Positions 4,720 to 6,161 of a stretch of DNA of 6,161 bases are shown in pieces. Position numbers and translations under genes: made by a program. Source of the DNA: Phycisphaerae bacterium (lineage in GTDB: Bacteria > Planctomycetota > Phycisphaerae > Sedimentisphaerales > Anaerobacaceae); contig JAUVYZ010000129.1 of assembly GCA_030602845.1 (NCBI GenBank), positions 1 to 6,161 of the forward strand. Reading direction: 5' to 3'. Numbering within the stretch: the stretch's first letter is position 1; each line of letters starts with the position of its first letter. Under the pieces are notes generated by a model. The model had not been told where the DNA came from. It ran no database searches and saw nothing but the letters and a program-made list of their open reading frames with translations.

Positions 4720-6161
4720 TTAATCTTCAAAAGGTACAGTCGTCGAGTAGTTCGGTGCTTCTTTGGTTATCTGTATATCGTGCGGATGCGATTCGCTAAC
4801 TGACGCTTTGCTTTGCCGGACGAATCGCCCGTTCTTCCTTAGCTCTTCGATATTTCGTGCGCCGCAATAACCCATACCAGCCCGCAGTCCGCCAACCAGT
4901 TGATAGACAAAATCACCCAGTGTCCCGCGGTATGGCACTCGCCCTTCTACGCCTTCCGGCACAAGCTTGTCTTTCTCCGTGGAGCTTTTTTGCCCATATC
5001 TGTCGGCAGAACCTTTCACCATCGCCCCTAAAGAGCCCATACCTCTGTATTCTTTGAACTGCCTGCCCTTGTAGATAACCAATTGGCCCGGACTTTCCTT
5101 CAGACCCGCAAACAGTGAGCCTATCATTACACTTGAAGCCCCAGCCGCAATTGCCTTGGTTATATCGCCCGACTGCCTTATCCCACCGTCGGCAATAACC
5201 GGAATATTATGCTTTTCTGCCGCTCTGGCGCAGTCGATTATCGCGGATATTTGCGGCACTCCTACACCGGATATTATCCTGGTGGTACAAATTGCACCGG
5301 CACCGATGCCGACCTTTACGGCATTTGCACCAGCAGCTATCAAATCCTCCGCCGCCTTCGCCGTTACAATATTGCCCACAATCACATCGATCTTATATTT
5401 GCTTTTGATTGTCTTTACTGTATCGATAACATTTTGCGAATGGCCGTGGGCGGTATCGACCACGATAACATCGACCTCCGCTGCTATTAGAGCCCTGATT
5501 CGCTCGTAATCGCCAACGCCTACCGCTGCTCCGACTCGTAGCCGGCCTCGCCTGTCCCTCGCTGCCAGCGGATATTGCTGAACCCGGTCAATATCCCTCA
5601 TCGTAATCAGGCCCGCCAGCTTGCCTTGGGCATTAACCAAAAGTAACTTCTCAATCTTGTGTTTTTGCAGAATTTCCTTTGCCTGTTCGAGTGTCGTCTC
5701 AGCCGGGCCCGTAACAAGATTAGTTTTTGTCATTACAGAACTTATTTTGACATCATAGTCTTTGAGAAATTTCAGGTCCCTGCGCGTCAAAATACCCACC
5801 AGCCTCTTGCCCTCGACGATTGGGATGCCCGAGACATTCTGTTCATTCATCAGCTCTTGTGCTCTTCTGACAGGCTCACCCGGCGATAATGTTACCGGGT
5901 CGAGAATCACCCCGTGCTCAGAGCGCTTGACCTTCACCACCTCTCTTTTTTGTGTCTCGACCGAAAGGTTCTTGTGAATTATCCCGATCCCGCCCTCCTG
6001 TGCCAGTGCTATCGCCAGTGCTGCTTCGGTAACAGTGTCCATAGCAGCTGAGACAATCGGGATATTTATTTTGATATTGTCAGTCAACTGCGTACTGGTT
6101 TCCGCCTGGCTCGGCACAAAATCGCTCTTCGCCGGCATCAGCAGCACATCATCGAAGGTTA
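4720..6161 (-). CDS. guaB: Inosine-5'-monophosphate dehydrogenase (5' partial)
   Basis: GuaB oxidises IMP to XMP with NAD+, the committed step of guanine nucleotide synthesis, in the cytoplasm. Numbering from the GTG at 6147, the barrel start has PIVSAAMDTVTEA (30-42) and GGIGIIHKN (52-60). Two CBS domains follow at about 84-140 (VSGIPIVEGKRLVGILTRRD) and 144-190 (KLLLVNAQGKLAGLITMRD). DTAHGHS (231-237) lies in the NAD site. The catalytic loop GIGAGAICTTR (280-290) carries the nucleophile C287. DGGIRQSGD (320-328), the flap YRGMGSLGAM (367-376), R383-Y384 and the EGVEGRVPYRG region (398-408) complete the active site. The frame continues past the GTG to the window edge as TFDDVLL, the normal N-terminal motif, so that GTG is the Val of TFDDV and the true start lies a few residues outside. 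About 479 of roughly 485-490 residues are present and all key residues are intact. The usual partner guaA survives only as a fragment downstream. Confidence 0.97.
   Translation of the reverse strand, partial: TFDDVLLMPAKSDFVPSQAETSTQLTDNIKINIPIVSAAMDTVTEAALAIALAQEGGIGIIHKNLSVETQKREVVKVKRSEHGVILDPVTLSPGEPVRRAQELMNEQNVSGIPIVEGKRLVGILTRRDLKFLKDYDVKISSVMTKTNLVTGPAETTLEQAKEILQKHKIEKLLLVNAQGKLAGLITMRDIDRVQQYPLAARDRRGRLRVGAAVGVGDYERIRALIAAEVDVIVVDTAHGHSQNVIDTVKTIKSKYKIDVIVGNIVTAKAAEDLIAAGANAVKVGIGAGAICTTRIISGVGVPQISAIIDCARAAEKHNIPVIADGGIRQSGDITKAIAAGASSVMIGSLFAGLKESPGQLVIYKGRQFKEYRGMGSLGAMVKGSADRYGQKSSTEKDKLVPEGVEGRVPYRGTLGDFVYQLVGGLRAGMGYCGARNIEELRKNGRFVRQSKASVSESHPHDIQITKEAPNYSTTVPFED

Noticed and set aside
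5156..5509. 117-codon plus-strand frame opposite guaB
   Set aside because: It mirrors the conserved catalytic region of IMP dehydrogenase, and its Ala/Ile-rich composition reflects the opposite strand.
6145..6147. GTG as the start of guaB
   Set aside because: It encodes the Val of the conserved TFDDVLL motif, and the preceding T-F-D-D codons are present up to the edge.

Overview
The window reads as an ordinary bacterial chromosome segment of about 47-52% GC (estimated by eye). It holds four substantial genes, one gene remnant and short spacers; no spacer exceeds 170 bases. Both outermost genes run off the window. I saw no tRNA, rRNA, CRISPR array, insertion sequence or prophage gene. The organism looks like an anaerobic or facultatively anaerobic Gram-negative bacterium, because it has a group 4 (formate-hydrogenlyase/Ech-like) hydrogenase module, a lipobox lipoprotein and a Sec-secreted glycosidase-like protein. 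The style of the secreted protein and of the short palindromic spacers reminds me of Planctomycetota (Phycisphaerae and relatives) or neighbouring uncultured phyla, but this is a weak taxonomic inference.

Left part (1-1118, + strand): the end of a hydrogenase operon. A HycF/HyfH-like 2x[4Fe-4S] electron-transfer subunit has lost its N-terminus at the window edge. It is followed, after a palindromic 66-base spacer, by a HycI-type endopeptidase that processes the large subunit of a [NiFe] hydrogenase. The catalytic and membrane subunits should lie to the left of the window.

Middle (1137-3455, - strand): a 772-residue secreted protein with a signal peptide, a probable N-terminal beta region, a TIM-barrel glycoside-hydrolase-like middle and a C-terminal beta region. 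It has a strong AGGAGG ribosome-binding site. It converges on the hydrogenase operon with only 18 bases between stop codons. A spacer with nested palindromes (3456-3619) separates it from the next gene.

Right part (3620-6161, - strand, read right to left): guaB (IMP dehydrogenase, lacking only its first few residues at the window edge), then a remnant of guaA (GMP synthase), then a PAP2-family lipoprotein phosphatase. The remnant keeps only about 70 of roughly 520 residues. It lies in the same reading frame as guaB, 15 codons after the guaB stop, and its stop overlaps the PAP2 start codon (ATGA). This wrecked guaB-guaA operon, now joined to an unrelated lipoprotein gene, is the most informative oddity in the window. 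The PAP2 protein also departs from the family signature at two places. I found no convincing new biological system.
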